From the NCBI RefSeq assembly GCF_027213645.1, contig NZ_JAPWGL010000001.1:1116001-1180000 (forward strand): DNA of 64,000 nt. Direction: 5' to 3'. Both the position numbers and the translations under genes were made by a program. Of this stretch, positions 22,401 through 32,800 are shown in pieces (position 1 is the stretch's first letter; each line of letters starts with the position of its first letter). Source of the stretch: Pedobacter rhodius. Lineage in GTDB: Bacteria > Bacteroidota > Bacteroidia > Sphingobacteriales > Sphingobacteriaceae. The notes below the pieces were generated by a model that was not told the origin of the DNA, made no database searches, and saw nothing but the letters and a program-made list of their open reading frames with translations.

Positions 22401-25400
22401 TAACAATGCTGCAATGGTTAGTATTTCAGCTGCACCAAACGTTAATGAAAGTGCCGGAACAATAACCTATATGGTAACATTAAATACCGCGGTTCAGAAC
22501 GCGTTCAATGTTGATTACAATACTTCGAACGGTACAGCTACAGCCGGTTTGGATTACACGGCCGGCAGTGGAACTTTAACCTTTCCTGCGGGCGCTGCTG
22601 CGGGCTCAATCATGACATTCATTGTGGCGATAACCAATGATAACCTGGCTGAACCAAATGAAACTTTCACAGCTACGTTAAGTAATGTAACAGGTGGTAT
22701 TGTTACCATCGGTACCGCCAGTGTAACAACAACCATTACAGATAACGATACATCAGTTGCTACAATAGCTGCGGGTATCGATGCGAAGGAAAATGGTCCG
22801 GTGGCCGGAACATTTACGGTAATACTAACCAATCCATCATCAACAGATACGCAGCTTAGCTTTACTTTAACCGGAACAGCCACTGAAGGAACTGACTATG
22901 CTACAATAGTGAAAACCATTGTCATTCCTGCCGGACAAACTTCTGCTACGATTACTGTTCCTACATTAACAGATGGGATGGTTGAAGGCAATGAAACCCT
23001 AATTGCAACGTTAAGCGGTTCAAACAGCGCCCTGGTTACCTTTAGCGGCACACCTGCAGTTGTTAATATCTTTGATAATACGGCTGCTACAGTTGCCGTA
23101 ACAGCGGTAACTGATGGTGCGGAGCCTGCCGCTCCGGGTCAGTTCAGGTTTACTTTGAGTAACGTTTCTACAAGTGATACCCAGATCAGTTTTACGGTTT
23201 CCGGTACAGCAACTTCAGGAAGTGATTACACGAGTATCGGTACTACGATTACCATACCGGCAGGTCAAACATCTGCAATCCTGAACGTTCCGGTGCTGGA
23301 TGATAACTTACAGGAAGGAACCGAAACCGTTGTGTTAACCATGAACGCAATGACTAATAACCCATCGATTACGGCAAGTACAATACCTGCGGTTGTGAAT
23401 ATATCAGATAACCGTTCGCCGGTTGCCAGTGCAGCAGCGCTTACTACCGCAGAAGATACACCTGCAAATGGTACCATAACGGCAAGTGACCCTGATGGAA
23501 ATACTTTAAGTTATGTTTTAGGAAACGGTCCTGGTCATGGAACAGTTATATTGAATACAAATGGAACTTATACGTATAGTCCTGCTGCGAACTACAATGG
23601 TGCTGATGTATTTACTGTAGTGGTTAGTGATGGTAAAGGTGGTGCAACAACCATAACCATTAACGTTACAATTAACGCAGTTAACGATATACCGATTGCG
23701 AGTTCACCTGCAGTTACAACTGCAGAAGATACACCTGTTAGCGGAATGATAACAGCAAGCGATGCAGATGGTGACACATTAACCGCTTCCGTTACCACGG
23801 CGCCGTTGCGTGGTATAGTTACGTTAAATCCGGATTTAACTTACATTTATACACCTACAGCCAATTATAATGGTACAGATGTATTTACTATAGCTATAGG
23901 CGATGGTAAAGGCGGTACAATTACGATAACAATCAATGTAACAATAACGCCTGTAAATGATGCTCCTGTGGCAAATGCACCTGCAGCTGCAACAGTAGAA
24001 GATACCCCGGTTAATGGAACCATTACGGCCAGTGATGTTGATGGAGATGCCTTGGCCTATGTGGTAAGCAAACCACCAGCTTACGGTACTGTTGTTGTGA
24101 ACACAAACGGAACCTATACTTATACACCTAATGCCAATTATAATGGCACAGATGTATTTAACGTCAACATTAGTGATGGTCATGGCGGAAACGTTACGAT
24201 AAGCATAAGTGTAAATATAACTCAGGTTAATGATGCGCCTGTTGCCAGTTCACCTGCAATTACCGCGACAGAAGACACACCTGTTAACGGAACTGTTACA
24301 GCGAGTGACATAGATGGCGATACATTGAACTTTGCGGTAAGTACAGCGCCTTTACATGGATCGGTAGTCGTAAACGCCGATGGAACCTATACATATACAC
24401 CAGCTTCAAATTATAATGGTACAGATGTATTTACCATAACCGTAAGCGATGGAAAAGGTGGTACAACTGCTGTAACTATAAGTGTAGCGCTTACACCTGT
24501 TAATGATGCGCCGACAGCCAGTACGCCTGCAGTTACAACGCCACAAGGTACACCGGTAAACGGAACAATTACGGCAAACGATGTAGATGGCGATCCATTA
24601 ACGTTTACCATTACTACTGCTCCGGCACACGGAACCTTAACTGTAAATCCTAACGGAACATATACATTCACTCCGACACCTGGTTATGTAGGTAGTGATA
24701 CCTTTACAATAACAGTTAGCGATGGAAATGGTGGAATAACTACCCTTACAATTCCGGTTACGGTAACACTTATCAGCGCACCATCTTATGTGTTTACCAA
24801 AGTTGTTAGCGGTCAGGTTCCGACAGTGGCCGGTGCGGTACTGAATTACAATCTTATTGTAACCAACAATGGAAATGTAGCCTTAAACAATATTGTCATA
24901 ACTGATGCAAATGCAACGGTAACAGGTTCTCCGGTTGCAACGCTTTCACCAGGTGCAACTATGATGGTAACTGCAACACATATTTTAACACAAACAGATA
25001 TCAACAATGGAAGCGTAAGTAACCAGGCGTCCGCAAATGCAAAAGACCCTCAGGGAAATAGCATTGTCAAATTATCTGATGATCCGAATACGCAGACTGC
25101 TAATGATGCAACGGTTACACCAATCGGTTCAAACGGTTCTATTTCACTGGTTAAAACCGGAACCCTGAGTGGTGATCGCAATAGCATTACCTATAATTTC
25201 ACTGTTAAAAACACGGGTAATGTTACTTTAAGAATCATTACTTTAACAGATAGCAAACTGGGCTTAAGTCGTATAATTCCTGGTATTTTAGCACCAGGTG
25301 GTATTTTAACAGACAGTTACCAATACGTGTTAACCCAGGCAGATAAAGACGCGGGTAGTGTTACCAATACAGCTAATGTAACAGGTCAGACACCAACTAA

Positions 25401-26370
25401 TGTTACCGTTTCAGATGTATCCGGAACGGCTGAAAATAATAATGCACCAACAATAACTTCAACTGCATCAATAGGTTCAGTTGCATTGGTTAAAACGGCT
25501 GTGTTTAACGGTAATCAGATTACCTATACCTTTATCATTAAAAATACAGGTTCAACTACCTTAAATACGGTTGCATTAACGGATACGAAACTTAATATCA
25601 TTAATAAATTGATTCCGGTAGCAGGCGGATTGGCTTCAGGCGCAACTGTAACCAATACAGAACTTTATACTTTAACACAGGCTGATAAGGATTTAGGTTC
25701 CGCAACCAATACGGCAACGGTGAATGCTAAAACGGTTACAGGAGCTGATGTAAGCGATATATCTGGAACTGCAGATAACAATAATACAGCAACAGTAGTT
25801 ACTTATCCTAAATCTCCTGTAGCAGTAGATGATGTTGTACAAAGCCCTGCAAATGCACCGGTAATAATTAAGGTATTAAATAACGATAATTCAGGTAACT
25901 CATCTTTCAATACTTTAACGGTAGAAATTGTTACTCAGCCTAAAAACGGTACAGTAAAGGTAAATAGTGATGGAACGGTAACATTCACACCAGCACAGGG
26001 TTTCATCGGTCAGGATTCCTTTACTTACCGCGTAAGGGATGCTTATGGCTATTATACCAATGTGGCCTCCGTTGCACTTACTGCAAATTTATATGGCTTA
26101 ACCATCCCGACATTATTTACACCGAATGGCGATGGAACCAATGATACTTTTGAAATAAGAGGATTGAATCAGTATCCGGGTAATACCTTACAGATTATTA
26201 ATCGTTGGGGTAATGAAGTATTTCATGCTAATGATTATCAAAATAACTGGACAGGTGAAGGTTTAAACGAAGGAACATATTATTATCTGCTCCGTATTAC
26301 AAATCCTCAAACTAAACAGGTTGAAGTTTTAAAGGGGTATATAACATTAATAAGAGCATTTAAGAAATAA
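7423..26370 (+). CDS. Giant T9SS-secreted adhesin with 41 Calx-beta repeats (6315 aa)
   Basis: This is a surface adhesin by architecture. An unusually long signal peptide (basic n-region to about residue 26, hydrophobic core, cleavage near HALA-DG at about 43) leads a unique N-terminal region (about 45-560) and a DUF11-like segment (about 565-690). Then come 41 Calx-beta-like repeats (about 733-5331), five cadherin-like repeats (5332-5786), three DUF11-type repeats (5787-6128), one more Ig-like domain and a C-terminal gliding-motility-type sorting domain (about 6226-6315). Secretion through the T9SS as a type B substrate is expected. The next genes encode a PorP/SprF-like and a PorE-like protein, the usual companions, in the order seen around SprB-type adhesins. 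Calx-beta and cadherin-like folds usually bind calcium at domain junctions. The ligand is unknown. Confidence 0.95.
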   Translation: MNRILPFLYFKRSYSRFFNFFYRYRAVACFVFVLFLSINHALADGSKDLYQGSTVGRRAYMYSNDYTAGGTTINSWPFKTLGTHYVYAVANESLALAFSSAGVGNAAIRITTPSGAVSIVTTNALIGKITNQANEVAGPKLNALDPGTNRYTPAYYNVQTTGIYKVEFLPVGDKSATALNGNETSTTNFNSNQNWDAPTVDNSTSLIAAWDISVINSAGTAFIPGRVYVNLLNLFVYNQNFNNGFYGTAFVLTKNGRAYRVKTNGIHGAGFTFFANNKGVVDGSGVPTFKSLNASDRAAVVVAVKDPTAQDVTSPSLQVTHKIFYREPANDLPTTDQNVTIGTTPTTTWLKKPSNNPVITNVMLTGKEGTPNKAGQKGGTISFNSTENGTYSITIPAPTPRVLTGDAVAGANAVAWDGKDGNGNVLPAGTVISSVSVKLFAAEVHFPFIDMEINPNGINVELTENTTYAVQTGNTDPTVYNNTVYWDDSPISNAGSTRSSNPVTQNTGVSSLSNGHKWGVYTNGGGNGSTNTGTGLFDFGNEKTLDTYAYIAASPVTQPVSVNIAVSDLKTTSITPSFSNPVAIGSTVTYTVIVENLNNNSNGSTSAVTGAGFKFTAPAGFTINSATITSSTGTVSQQNGATNSGTVFSSKLDMSSGSTATYTIVGTVGTALAGKNIAVEASMLRPADTTDPDATDPATSGTPTDPHQECKNGTANENCNNIAYNSGVAVNNYASVTASTATANEPSTNGAFTISIQNASSNSTVVSYTITGTATSGTDYTALTGTATIPAGSTSVVVPVTITDDNLVETAESVIMTLNSSTNGVTITPAAANATATVNIADDDVSTVSVAATTNAAEPSTNGLFTFTLSKPSSTATTINYTISGTATSGTDYTAIGTSIVIPAGATTATLSIPITDDNLVEGTETVILTMAAATSNSSITANTSAVTLNIADNDSATITLAATTNGSEPSTNGVFTFTLSKASATPTTVNYTVGGTATSGTDYTAIGTSFVIPAGATSATLSVPVTNDQLVEGTETVILTMAASTSNSLITASTSSVTLNIADDDVSAITVATNNAAEPTTNGSFVFTMSKASATPTTVSYTIGGSGTNGTDYSNIATSIVIPANTTSFTLPVTVTNDQIVEGTENIILTFNSATDNANVTVTPASATVSIADDDAATVTVTATTNAAEPSTNGLFTFTLSKASSTATTVSYTISGTATSGTDYTAIGTSVVIPAGATSATVAVPVSDDNIVEGTETVVLTMTASTSNALITASTTASTLNIADDDTATITIAATANGAEPSTNGQFTFTMSKASSTATVISYTVSGTATSGTDYTAIGTSVTIPAGATSATVSVAVADDNITEGTETVILTMTASTSNPSITASTTAATVNITDNDASVASVTAGTNGNENGPTNGTFTVTLSNPTTADTQITYTLAGTATEGSDYTTITTKTVTILAGQVSATISIPVRTDNFVEGTETVVATLSNSNNGLVSFSNAPATINIADNTTATVSVTATTNAAEPSTNGLFTFTLSNASTTNTVINYSVGGTASSGTDYTSIGTSVTIPAGSTTATVSVPVKDDNLVEGTETVVLTMAAATSNTSITASTASVTLNIADNDTAIATIAAAQNGNETGPTNGTFTVTLSNASATDTQISYTLGGTATEGSDYSTINTKTITIPAGQTTGTITIPVLTDALTESTETVVATLSSTDNGLISVSSTPASINIVDANTASVSISAASTINEGAGTITFTVTLDNAVQNSFTVDYATVNGTAVAGSDYTATSGTLTFAAGSAAGTSKTFTVPIVNDNIAEPNETFSANLSNITGSVVVISNASATTTIADNDAATATITAGTTGNENGPVNGTFTVTLSNPSSADTQITYTLSGTATEGSDYSTIATKTITIPAGQTTGTITIPVLSDAIVEGNETIVATLSASNNATVVIGNTPATINIQDNTTAVVTVAASQNGTEPATSGVFTFTLINASATNTTINFTVSGTAGSGTDYSSIGNSVTIPAGQTSVTLPVPVLDDNLAEPTETVVLTITGTNNTAITASTTPATVNITDNDAATVAINNISVNEAAGNATFTITLTGNVQNAFTVNYTTANGSASSENDFTATTNSVTFPAGSVSGATQTFDIPLVNDNVAEPSETFTVNLTSVSAGSAVTIAAAGASGTATIADNDAASVAINSVTAAENAGNMVFTVTLTGNIQNALTLNYATADNSAIAGSDYTAKTGTITFPAGSANGATQTISIGVTDDNVRESSENFKVTLSGTTAPVTIAQAEGIGTITDNDVATVSISATPASVNEGAGTATFTVTLNGAVQDAFDVDYATVNGTASDGNDFTAKTGTLTFPAGSVNGATQTFTISIINDNLVEPSENFSGTISNVTGGLVTIATATAAVTITDNDTSVASIAAGINGNENGPVNGTFTVTLTNPSATDTQITYSLGGTSTEGSDYSTITTKTITIPAGQTTGTISIPVSTDAVVEGTETIIATLTSTNNGSVTFSNSPATINLSDNTTATVTVASTANGAEPNTAGQFKFTLNNVSTTNTVITYSVSGTASSGNDYTAIGTTVTIPAGQTTATVSVPVLNDNIAEGTETVVLTMTAATSNGAITASTNPATLNIADNDSSTASISPGTNGDENGPANGTFVVSLSNPSSNPTTITYTLSGTAIEGTDYGTIVTKSVTIPAGQTSATISIPVSSDNLVEGNETIVATLGNSNNPLVGVNTTAATINIIDNNAATVSISSGATINEGDGTATFTVTLSTAVQNAFTVNYATSNGTAVAGSDYTATSGTLTFPAGSAAGATLTFAVPVTDDNLVESNENFTATLSNVSGGLVTIATASATVSILDNDTSVATLAAGVNGNETGPVNGTFIVTLSNPSSSDTEISFTLNGTAIEGTDYAAISPKTVTIPAGQTTATITIPVLTDALTENNETVIVRINTSNNPQVTINNTAATINILDANSASVSISTATTINEGIGTTTFTVTLNNAVQNAFDVDYTTVNGTATAGSDYVAKSGTLSFPANSAAGTALSFTVTVTDDIIAEPSEAFSATLSNITGGIVLISNATATTNITDNDASEASIAAGITGDENGPVNGTFTVTLTKASSDDTQITYALSGTATEGSDYSTIVTKTITIPAGQLSGTITIPVSADAIVEGNETVIATITASGNPLVTINNAPATINITDRTTATVSVASTRTGAEPNTSGQFTFTLSNASSTDTQITYAVSGTAISGLDYTSIGTTVIIPAGQTTASVTVPVVDDNIAEITETVVLTMAASTNNPSITASTTPATVNITDNDTSVASIAAGNQGDENGPVNGTFTVTLTNPSSADTQITYTLGGNATEGSDYNTINSKTIIIPAGQTTGTITIPVKADAIVEPTETVTATISASNNPLVSITNGTASINISDNTAATVTVTATAGGAEPNTPGQFTFALSNVSASNTVITYSVGGTAVSGNDYTSVGTTVTIPANQTSVTVSVPVLDDDLAEGTETVVLTMAPSTNNPAISASITPATVSITDNDTSVASIAKGVDGTENGPANGTFVVTLSRASSADTQLTFTLGGTATEGTDYSSIVTKNITIPAGQTTATISIPVLTDVIIEGGETVIATITASNNPLVTVSNTPATLTIADNTTATVTVAETANGAEPNIAGQFTFTLSNVSTTDTQVSFSVSGTATSGTDYNAIGTSITIPAGQKTVTLAIPVLNDNVVEGTETVVLTMNPATNNTAVTANTNPATVSISDNDSAIATIAPGVNGNENGQVAGTFIVTLSNPSSTPTLITYTLGGTATEGSDYSAITNKTITIPAGQTTGTITVPVVSDAVVEGTETIIATLAGTGNTGITVDNSPVSINISDNNSASVSLSAASTVNENTGNVTFTLTLNAAVQNAFTIDYTTANGTAVAGSDFTAKTGTLIFPANSASGATLTFTVPVIDDNLVEPSEAFSATLSNIQGGLVTIGTATATVTITDNDAAVASIAAGSNGNETGPADGMFTVTLSNPSSTDTQINYTLSGTATEGSDYTAITNKTITIPAGQTTGTISIPVVADALAESTETVIATLTSTSNTSVGVNNAPAGINVIDANTANVSISISAPSVSEGVGLVTLSVFLNVAVQNSFTVDYATANGTALAGLDYTATNGTLTFPANSPAGTVLTVNIPILEDLLVEPSEAFTVGLNNVVGADVAIGTSPATVTLADNDTSVATITAGSNANESGMANGVFNVTLTNPSSTPTTLTFTLSGTAGESSDYGSINKTVIIPAGTTAAIIVIPVMTDAVAEGTETVIATLTNSSNPAITVSSSPATISILDEDFATVSISSSPSVNESAGTATFTVTLNQAVQNGFSVDYETANGTAAAGLDYTAGSGTLTFPANAPAGTKLTFTVSINDDNLIEPSETLTAALSGITGGVVTIGTSPATLTIVDNDMAEATILAANNGDEDGPVDGKFTVNLSKPSSTDTQLTFTLTGTATEGSDYTTITKTVTVLAGSTTATIIIPVLTDVIVEGTETVVATLLNTNNSAITVNSTPASLNILDDNSVSVTISVSTVSVDEAAGTATFRVTLSGAVQNAFSVDYTTTDGTAKEGLDYIRTSGTLNFPAGSAAGANLTFTVPIVDDNLAEPTEAFNSVITNVTGGLVKIGNGTATLSIIDNDASVARLVAGTSANESGPVAGTFIVNLSHPASTDTQLTYSLSGSAAEGSDYSTIVSKTIVIPAGATTGTITIPVLADNLVEVTETVIAILTGTNNATITADNTPATINVLDNTNSVVTVAVTADGAEPATPGQLTFSLSNLSTTDVQVTYTVTGTATSGVDYTAIPTTVTIPAGQSSVTVSVPVLNDNVIEGTETVVVKMNPATNNPSVIASTIAATVNITDSGSSVATVAAVNDGAEAGQVAGKFRVSISTPSATDTEFTYTLSGTAVEGTDYAAITTKKVTIPAGQISVTFDIPVLADAVVEGTETVIAQLISANNALITVSSVAAKINITDNNAAMVSISAAPNVNESAGTITYMVTLNTAVQNAFNVDYNTSNGTATAGLDYTAGSGTLTFPAGAAAGSIMTFIVAITNDNLAEPNETFTATLSNVTGGIVTIGTASVTTTITDNDTSVATIAAGIDAKENGPVAGTFTVILTNPSSTDTQLSFTLTGTATEGTDYATIVKTIVIPAGQTSATITVPTLTDGMVEGNETLIATLSGSNSALVTFSGTPAVVNIFDNTAATVAVTAVTDGAEPAAPGQFRFTLSNVSTSDTQISFTVSGTATSGSDYTSIGTTITIPAGQTSAILNVPVLDDNLQEGTETVVLTMNAMTNNPSITASTIPAVVNISDNRSPVASAAALTTAEDTPANGTITASDPDGNTLSYVLGNGPGHGTVILNTNGTYTYSPAANYNGADVFTVVVSDGKGGATTITINVTINAVNDIPIASSPAVTTAEDTPVSGMITASDADGDTLTASVTTAPLRGIVTLNPDLTYIYTPTANYNGTDVFTIAIGDGKGGTITITINVTITPVNDAPVANAPAAATVEDTPVNGTITASDVDGDALAYVVSKPPAYGTVVVNTNGTYTYTPNANYNGTDVFNVNISDGHGGNVTISISVNITQVNDAPVASSPAITATEDTPVNGTVTASDIDGDTLNFAVSTAPLHGSVVVNADGTYTYTPASNYNGTDVFTITVSDGKGGTTAVTISVALTPVNDAPTASTPAVTTPQGTPVNGTITANDVDGDPLTFTITTAPAHGTLTVNPNGTYTFTPTPGYVGSDTFTITVSDGNGGITTLTIPVTVTLISAPSYVFTKVVSGQVPTVAGAVLNYNLIVTNNGNVALNNIVITDANATVTGSPVATLSPGATMMVTATHILTQTDINNGSVSNQASANAKDPQGNSIVKLSDDPNTQTANDATVTPIGSNGSISLVKTGTLSGDRNSITYNFTVKNTGNVTLRIITLTDSKLGLSRIIPGILAPGGILTDSYQYVLTQADKDAGSVTNTANVTGQTPTNVTVSDVSGTAENNNAPTITSTASIGSVALVKTAVFNGNQITYTFIIKNTGSTTLNTVALTDTKLNIINKLIPVAGGLASGATVTNTELYTLTQADKDLGSATNTATVNAKTVTGADVSDISGTADNNNTATVVTYPKSPVAVDDVVQSPANAPVIIKVLNNDNSGNSSFNTLTVEIVTQPKNGTVKVNSDGTVTFTPAQGFIGQDSFTYRVRDAYGYYTNVASVALTANLYGLTIPTLFTPNGDGTNDTFEIRGLNQYPGNTLQIINRWGNEVFHANDYQNNWTGEGLNEGTYYYLLRITNPQTKQVEVLKGYITLIRAFKK
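9619..23415 (+). repeat. Array of 41 Calx-beta-like repeats (about 112 codons each)
   Basis: I counted repeats by their closing linker, typically NITDND or NISDNT. Three subtypes are visible. Type a opens NEGAGTxTFTVTL with [10 protein letters not shown] and is the canonical Calx-beta form (11 copies). Type b opens [20 protein letters not shown], with GTATEGSDY and a TDA turn (16 copies). Type c opens [18 protein letters not shown], with [14 protein letters not shown] and a DDN turn (14 copies). The order is c c c c c c b c b a b c a a a, then strict alternation from repeat 16: b c b a b a b c b c b c b a b a b a b a b c b a b c. Type b always lies between non-b repeats. Confidence 0.9.
23416..24780 (+). 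repeat. Five cadherin-like (VCBS/Big_9-type) repeats
   Basis: Five repeats of about 90 residues each contain [17 protein letters not shown], a HGTV turn, [17 protein letters not shown] and SDGKGGxTTITINV, joined by TPVNDAP linkers. The fifth is the most diverged: PQGTP replaces EDTP and [12 protein letters not shown] replaces the usual segment. Acidic DxDGD motifs suggest calcium binding. They follow the Calx-beta array directly. Confidence 0.88.
24781..25809 (+). repeat. Three DUF11-type (conserved repeat) domains
   Basis: Three domains of about 115 residues show the pattern of the DUF11/DUF7507 group: [25 protein letters not shown], then a TDSKL segment, and [17 protein letters not shown] near the end. 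They form the membrane-proximal stalk between the cadherin-like repeats and the sorting domain. Copies two and three are closest to each other. Confidence 0.85.
26098..26370 (+). other. T9SS type B C-terminal sorting domain of the adhesin
   Basis: The last 90 residues contain [14 protein letters not shown], then [21 protein letters not shown] and [10 protein letters not shown], ending in a strand with [12 protein letters not shown]. This is the gliding-motility-type C-terminal domain (CHU_C, type B). Established knowledge is that such domains direct export by the T9SS and depend on a cognate PorP/SprF-like protein, which is encoded next. Confidence 0.93.
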
Positions 26371-26423
26371 ACAGATAAGAGGCTAAAGAAACCAGGTTCC
26401 AATCCGGTTTCCTAAGATATACG

Positions 26424-27401
26424 ATGATGATGAAAAAATTAGTATTGTTACTAGCGGGTTCTTTTTTACTGATGGTTAGACCGGCATCCGCCCAGCAGGA
26501 TGCACAGTACAGTCAGTATATGTTCAATGGAATCTACATTAATCCTGCATACGCGGGTTACAAGGAAGTATTGAATTTGCATAGTTTTTACCGCAGTCAG
26601 TGGACCGGTATTCAAGGCGCACCAAAAAGTATGTCGCTGGCAGTAGATGCGATAGCAAACAATGGAAACGTTGGCCTGGCGTTACAGGTTGCGAGTGACA
26701 AGCTCGGTGCGCAGAATAACCTGAGCGTGTATGGAAATTATGCTTATCGAATCAGGATGAATGATGAAGGAACTTCCCGCCTGGCCTTAGGTTTAGGTGT
26801 TGGTATGGTAAACCTTGCGATAGATGGTTCATTGCTAAACCCTAATGATCCGGAACTTACACAACCGGTTGGAACGCAAAGTACAATTGTTCCTGATGCA
26901 AGGGCAGGCGTGTACTTTTCCAACGATAAGTTTTATGCAGGATTATCTGCCGATAATTTAATTGCCCAATATGTAAATATCGATAAATATGCTTTTATTC
27001 CTCAGCCAAAACCACATTATTATTTAACTGCCGGTGCACTTTTTCCTTTGAATGATGAGTTTCAGATAAAACCGTCTTTTTTGTTGAAAGACGATCGTGG
27101 CGGACCTACAAGTTTAGATTTAAATGCATTTTTAATGATTAAAGATATTATCTGGATTGGTGGTTCATATCGTACGGGTATTAAACTTTATGATAAGCGT
27201 TACTTACAAAAAGACCTTACCCCGAGAAATTCGGTTGTGGCAGCAGTTCAGATTTTTCCATCGGATAAAATTCGTATTGGTTATGGTTATGATTTTTCTG
27301 TTGGTCCTTTACAAGGCTACAGCGGCGGAACGCATGAGATATCTATCGCATTTTCTTTCCTAAAATCAAACATCAGAATGGCAACCCCAAGGGTTTTTTA
27401 A
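26424..27401 (+). CDS. PorP/SprF family type IX secretion outer membrane protein
   Basis: This 325-residue protein has a signal peptide ending ASAQ and then QDAQYSQYMFNGIYINPAYAG, the hallmark opening of the PorP/SprF family, followed by alternating strands of a beta-barrel and a C-terminal ISIAFSF strand. SprF is needed for secretion of the adhesin SprB in Flavobacterium; paralogues are usually encoded right after their type B substrate. Here it starts 54 bases after the giant adhesin, so it is most likely that adhesin's dedicated outer membrane partner. ATG triplets repeat at the start (26424, 26427, 26430); any could be used. Confidence 0.94.
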   Translation: MMMKKLVLLLAGSFLLMVRPASAQQDAQYSQYMFNGIYINPAYAGYKEVLNLHSFYRSQWTGIQGAPKSMSLAVDAIANNGNVGLALQVASDKLGAQNNLSVYGNYAYRIRMNDEGTSRLALGLGVGMVNLAIDGSLLNPNDPELTQPVGTQSTIVPDARAGVYFSNDKFYAGLSADNLIAQYVNIDKYAFIPQPKPHYYLTAGALFPLNDEFQIKPSFLLKDDRGGPTSLDLNAFLMIKDIIWIGGSYRTGIKLYDKRYLQKDLTPRNSVVAAVQIFPSDKIRIGYGYDFSVGPLQGYSGGTHEISIAFSFLKSNIRMATPRVF

Positions 27402-27439
27402 ATTATTAATTTATAGTTCATCCGCATTCGAATAGTATA

Positions 27440-29401
27440 ATGAAAAAAAAATCGTTAAGCATCCCGGTTATCGTTTGTTGTGCACTCGCCTTGAGTCTAG
27501 GTGCAAAAGCACAATCTGTTTTAAAAGATGCCGACAAACAATATGAGCTTTATAATTACATAAAAGCTATTGAACTTTATGAGCAAGCTTATAAGACTAA
27601 GGAAAGCTTGCATGCAGCTGAACGCCTGGGCAGTTCATATAGCTTAAACAATAATTACCAACAAGCAGAACATTGGTATGCTATCGCCTCAGCAATGCCG
27701 GGTAGTAAGCCCGAAAACATATTCGGTTATGCTAAAGCATTACAAAGTAATTCCAAATATGCACAGGCAAAAGCGCAATATCTGAATTATGCCGACAAAA
27801 ACAAGTCAGTTTCACCAGAGCAGCTCAACGTTTGGACCGCTTCCTGCGATTCGGCCATAAGCTGGATAAAGAAACCAAAACAACAATTTGAAATAAAAAA
27901 TGAACGTGCATTAAACAGTATTCAAGCTGATTGGGGTGCTGTAAAGTACAAAGGTTCAGTGGTATTTACATCAGATAGAAACAAGGCAAAATCTGATTCT
28001 ATCGGCAGGAAGCCATTTTTAAAGTTTGACGGTTCAAAAATAATCGATCAAAACAGGTATGGATGGACAGGCCATAACTATTTAAAGCTATATCATACCA
28101 CAGAATCTGATAATATTCAGCTATTGATGATTAACGGAGTAGGCCCATACCATATCGGTTCAGCAAGCTTCACGGCGAACGGGCAAACCATGTACTTCAC
28201 GATGACCAAAATCCCTGATGAACCGGAAAAAATGAAAAATAAGCCAAGTTTGGTTAACGTTGAAATTTACAGCAGTATTAAAAATACAAATGGAACCTGG
28301 GCTGAACCAGTGCCTTTTGAATATAATAAAGTTAACGATTACTCGGTGGGCGACCCTTTTATTTCTGCGGATGGGCAGCGCTTATATTTTGCTTCAAATA
28401 TGCCTGGCGGTAAGGGTGGCACTGATATTTATTTCTGCGCTAAAACGGTTGATGGTAAATGGGGAAAGCCCAGTAACCTGGAACAGATTAATACATTTGG
28501 AAATGAACGCAGTCCTGTTTTAGATTTGAATGATAACCTTTTTTTTGCGACCGACGGCAGGGTAGGAATGGGTGGATTGGACATATTTTCTGCGTTAAAA
28601 GACACGAATGGCTTTAGCCATATCAGCAACCTTGGTTTTCCGCTAAATTCACCGCAGGATGATTTTGCTTTCAGTCTTAATGAGCAGGGCTTTATTCAGT
28701 ATATTTCTTCAAATCGCAATGGCGGCTTAGGTAGCGATGATATTTATTCTGTTAAGCAAAAACCTGTTGTGGTATTAACACTGGAAGGCAGGGTTTATGA
28801 TAAAAAACTAAATAAACCTATTGATGCTGCTATTGTTACAATTACCACAGAAACCGGTAATCCGATAAAACTGAATACAGATGATAACGGTACTTATAGA
28901 TTCAAATTAGATACAGCCGCCGACTACCGTATATATGTAAAAAAGCCCGGTTATCTGGCTAACACTCAGCATTTAAATACCAAAGGTATAAGATTATCAA
29001 CCATATTGGTTAAAGATGTATACCTGGAGCAAATAGAAGTAAACAAAGCTGTCAGGTTAAATAATATTTATTACGATTTCGATAGTGCTGTCATTCTGGA
29101 GGCTGCAGCACGAGAGCTTGATAACCTGGCTAAAATTATGCAGGATAATCCGGAAATCTATGTAGAACTGGGCTCGCACACAGATAGCAGGGGTAAGGCG
29201 GCATACAATTTGAAATTATCGCAAAAAAGGGCTGAATCTGCGCGGCTGTATATCATAGGAAAAGGTATTGATCCGAGTAGAATTATGGCCAAAGGATATG
29301 GCGATGTACAGTTACTCAATCGTTGTGTAAAAACCGCAAAATGCTCCGATGTTGAACATCAGGTTAACAGGCGAACGGAATTTAAAATCGTAAAACAATA
29401 A
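27440..29401 (+). CDS. PorE-like OmpA family protein with TPR and PD40 propeller
   Basis: The domain order matches PorE-type T9SS proteins: signal peptide (about 1-25), TPR-like helices (about 27-150), PD40/WD40-like propeller blades (about 170-440, for example DPFISADGQRLYFASNMPGG), a carboxypeptidase-regulatory-like beta domain (about 450-530, LEGRVYDKKLNKPIDAAIVT), and an OmpA C-terminal domain (about 540-653, NNIYYDFDSA, ELGSHTDSRG, LSQKRAES). The OmpA domain binds peptidoglycan and PorE links the T9SS to the cell wall in Porphyromonas. Lying 38 bases after the PorP/SprF-like gene, it completes a three-gene adhesin cassette. It may be a paralogue rather than the core secretion component. 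Confidence 0.9.
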   Translation: MKKKSLSIPVIVCCALALSLGAKAQSVLKDADKQYELYNYIKAIELYEQAYKTKESLHAAERLGSSYSLNNNYQQAEHWYAIASAMPGSKPENIFGYAKALQSNSKYAQAKAQYLNYADKNKSVSPEQLNVWTASCDSAISWIKKPKQQFEIKNERALNSIQADWGAVKYKGSVVFTSDRNKAKSDSIGRKPFLKFDGSKIIDQNRYGWTGHNYLKLYHTTESDNIQLLMINGVGPYHIGSASFTANGQTMYFTMTKIPDEPEKMKNKPSLVNVEIYSSIKNTNGTWAEPVPFEYNKVNDYSVGDPFISADGQRLYFASNMPGGKGGTDIYFCAKTVDGKWGKPSNLEQINTFGNERSPVLDLNDNLFFATDGRVGMGGLDIFSALKDTNGFSHISNLGFPLNSPQDDFAFSLNEQGFIQYISSNRNGGLGSDDIYSVKQKPVVVLTLEGRVYDKKLNKPIDAAIVTITTETGNPIKLNTDDNGTYRFKLDTAADYRIYVKKPGYLANTQHLNTKGIRLSTILVKDVYLEQIEVNKAVRLNNIYYDFDSAVILEAAARELDNLAKIMQDNPEIYVELGSHTDSRGKAAYNLKLSQKRAESARLYIIGKGIDPSRIMAKGYGDVQLLNRCVKTAKCSDVEHQVNRRTEFKIVKQ

Positions 29402-29813
29402 AAGCATTTAAAAGATGATTAGTCTGACTTCTTTTTGCATTCAGGCTATGTACTTAGTAAATATATTATCGTAATGACGATTACCCGGGAGCGGTTAAAT
29501 GTGTACATCAGGCATTTTTTTTAAATGAATACAATGAACACCATATTCCGGAAAAATGTGAACAAAATTAAAAACCTTAATATTACCTGCTATTTTGGGG
29601 TAATTATTTAATTATCAGTAATCTTATTAAAAAAATGTTTACTGTCTAAATTTCATTAATAAAAATAGCATTTAACTTTGATGTAATATATTGCTATATA
29701 TGTATGTAATTTATTTGTAATATACCGAAAATATAAATATTTTCAGCACTAACCTAATTTGTTTTCAATTTATATCCAAAAAATCAGGATCATATTAATT
29801 TTTTTTAAACAGC
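29402..29813. other. Intergenic region between adhesin cassette and PAS sensor
   Basis: No open frame or RNA gene is apparent in these 412 AT-rich bases. I see no clear terminator behind the OmpA gene. A promoter-like pair lies at 29651-29680, oriented towards the PAS gene. Confidence 0.5.
29651..29680 (+). promoter_or_regulatory. Possible promoter for PAS sensor gene
   Basis: TAACTTTG at 29673-29680 fits TAnnTTTG exactly. Nineteen bases upstream is TTT (29651-29653) in place of the usual TTG. It would give a leader of about 125 bases to the ATG at 29814. Confidence 0.35.
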
Positions 29814-32800
29814 ATGCTTAAAGATATCTTCCGGCAATTTTTTTGTAAGTCCTCTTTAGCGGCAATGTTGATTAAAATTGTTAACAGCGACCATCAGGTG
29901 GTGGAAGTCACAGATGTATACCTGGAGCAGGCAGGCATTGATAGAACTGTGTTTTTTACAGAAACTTCAAAATATTTACTCCCGGGCTTTACCACTGATA
30001 AAAAAAACAATAAAGCTATTTTTGATGCACTGATACAAACGGTCTTAACCGATAAAGTCACAGCGTTAACTTTCTTCAGCGAAAACTTAAAAAAAAACTA
30101 CAGCTTAGCCATTGAACCATTAAGCAATGAAAATGGTGGCCATCAGTATTTCATTTTAACCTTAAATCCCATAGCTGCAACTGAAAATTTAGTTTCAGAA
30201 GACAAGGACCTGAATTATAAAGAACTTACGCTTGGTATGGAACGTTTCAACTATCTGGTCAGAGATGGGTTAGACATGATTGCCATACTGGATGATGCCG
30301 GTAATTATCGCTATGTAAGTAATACATCGTTTGATTTATTAGGCTTTAGTTCTGACTATTATATTGGCAGGAATGCTTTCGAGTTTATACATCCGGAAGA
30401 TCTAGAAGAAGCACAGCATGCATTCAAGGGAATTCAGGGCAGAAGCCGTGTGGCTTTAAAGCCATTCCGTTTCCTGCATCAGAATGGCACCTGGAGATGG
30501 GTACAAACCGTATTAAGTGACTTGAGAAATGAACCTTCTGTAAAAGGTATAGTCGCAAATTCGAGGGACGTAACGGAACAAATCAATATCCGAAATGATG
30601 TACTCATATCAAATGAGAGATACAAGTATGTTACGAGAGCAACGTCTGAAGCAATATGGGATTGGGATATCGCTTCAGGTAAATTGATATGGGGAGAAGG
30701 TTTTTTGAAGCTCTTCGGCTATAGTGCAGAAGAAATTGAAACGGCTGTAGACACTTTTCGCGCTAAAATACATCCTGAGGATTTAGATGCGATTAAAGAT
30801 GGTATACAGCGGCTGTTAGAAAATAAAGAAACGCATTGGTTTGGCGAATACCGACTAAAAAAAGCAGATGGTGAATATGCCTTTGTTGCAGATAAAGGTT
30901 TAGTCATATTTGATAAAAAGGGCACTCCGATACGTATGGTTGGTGCAATGCAGGATGTAACCAGTAAAAAGCAGGAAGAACAACGGCTAAAAATGCTTGA
31001 ATCTGTTGTAATTAACACAGCGGATTCTGTGGCGATAATGTCGGTCGATTTAACAAAATTTCCGATAAGCCAGTTCATTTACGTAAATGAGGCTTTTTTG
31101 AAAATGACAGGCTATAGCTTCGATGAACTTATCGGCAAATCTCCCCGAATACTGGAAGGACCCAGAACCGATCAGAAACAAGTAAATAAAATCATCAAAT
31201 CGCTCTTAAAAGGAATACCCGGCGAGGTTACACTTATCAATTATAAAAAAAACCGCGAAGAATTCTGGTTGAATTTATCTGTAACACCAATAGCCGATAG
31301 TCATGGCAATATTAACCGGTGGATTTCTATTCAACGGGATATAACAGAAGAAAAAACGGAAGCCATAAGGCAGAAACTAATTTCAGGAATAAGTGTATTA
31401 TTTAACCGTTTTACCGATATAAAAAAAGCTTCAGCCCTGGTTTTGAACGAGATTGCCAAGTGCGGTAATTTTTGCAATGCAGAATTATGGTTGCCCGATG
31501 CAAATGAAAATCATCTGAAACTTTTTGCGAGAAGCAAAGCAGATAAGCAAATTGAAGATTTTTATAAGGAAACAGCGGATTTTACAATAGCCAAAAAAGG
31601 ACAGGGGCTTGTAGGAAAAGTTTGGGAAGAAATGAAACGGCTGGATATAGCTTTATCAGATCAATCAGTAGGCGGAAGAATTCCTGCAGCAATAAAGATT
31701 GGTATAAAACATATTTACGGATTGCCCTTAACTTACAATGGAAAGTTAGTCGGCATACTTGCGCTTGCAGGGCGAAACTATCATAACCTGGAAGGTACAG
31801 CAGTGTTATCAGATGTTTTTTCGGAATTCCTGGCAGGTAAAATTAAAAGAAAGCATCTTGAACAGGAACTGGGTGAAGTTTTTGAATTTGCACCCGATAT
31901 TCTGGCAACAATAGATTACCATGGTTATTTTAAACGGATAAATCCTGCAGCGGCAGAGCTTTTGGGCTATTCAGAGTCAGAATTACTTCAGAAACCGGTT
32001 AAGTTTTTTGTTCATCCTTTAGATAGATTAGCCACTGCACGAAAAATAAAGAATATTACCGATAGCCGTAAAGCGATGAGTTTTGAAAACCGGTACGTTA
32101 CCAAATCAGGACAGTTGAAATGGCTTTCGTGGACGGCAAATGCCGTTTCTGCGGATGGTGTTATATTCGCTGTAGCTAAAGACATTACAGAAAAAAAAAT
32201 GCTGGCCGATTTGCTTCAAAAAACAACGAGTTTAGCCCGTATCGGCAGTTGGGAAATTAATGTAGTTGACAGGACCGTTTATTGGTCTGATGTAACAAAA
32301 GAGATAAGGGAAGTAGAACCTGATTTTGTACCTGATTTAGATACCGGAATGGACAATTTCAAAGAAGGTTTCAGCAAAGATACCATTAAAAAAAAAGTGC
32401 AGGAATGTATGGATAATGGAACGCCTTGGGATGAGGAACTTGAAATCGTTACCTTCAAAGGCAATTTAAAATGGGTTAGAACAATCGGGCAGGCAGAGAT
32501 GCTGGAAGGGAAATGTATTCGTATTTTCGGAAGTTTTCAGGATATTGACGCACGAAAACGGACGGAGATTTTAAACAAAGAGATTCTAAGAGAGGTTGCT
32601 GAATCTGAAAAAAAATATAGTGAACTGTTTCATTTCAGCCCTCTGCCAATGTGGGTATATGACGCGGAAACCTTTCATTTTCTTGATGTGAATTTATCCG
32701 CAATAAAGCATTATGGCTATAGCAGGGAAGAATTTTTGGCGATTACAGTTCATGATATCCTTGCAAACGAAGAATTTATGCCATCTAAATCTATACCCGA

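Noticed and set aside
9619-23415. CRISPR-like or VNTR DNA array
   Set aside because: The periodicity is about 336 bases and coding; copies diverge strongly at DNA level. It is a protein domain array.
9759-24671. About forty long open frames on the minus strand (60-115 codons, V/S/A/T-rich) throughout the adhesin gene
   Set aside because: They recur with the repeat period, look alike and lack known features. They are the antisense shadow of Thr/Ala/Val-rich repeats, where stop codons are rare in one frame.
31090-31220. LOV photoreceptor domain in the PAS protein
   Set aside because: The segment resembles LOV (GKSPRILEGPRTD) but the Cys needed for the flavin adduct is absent, so it is listed as an ordinary PAS domain.
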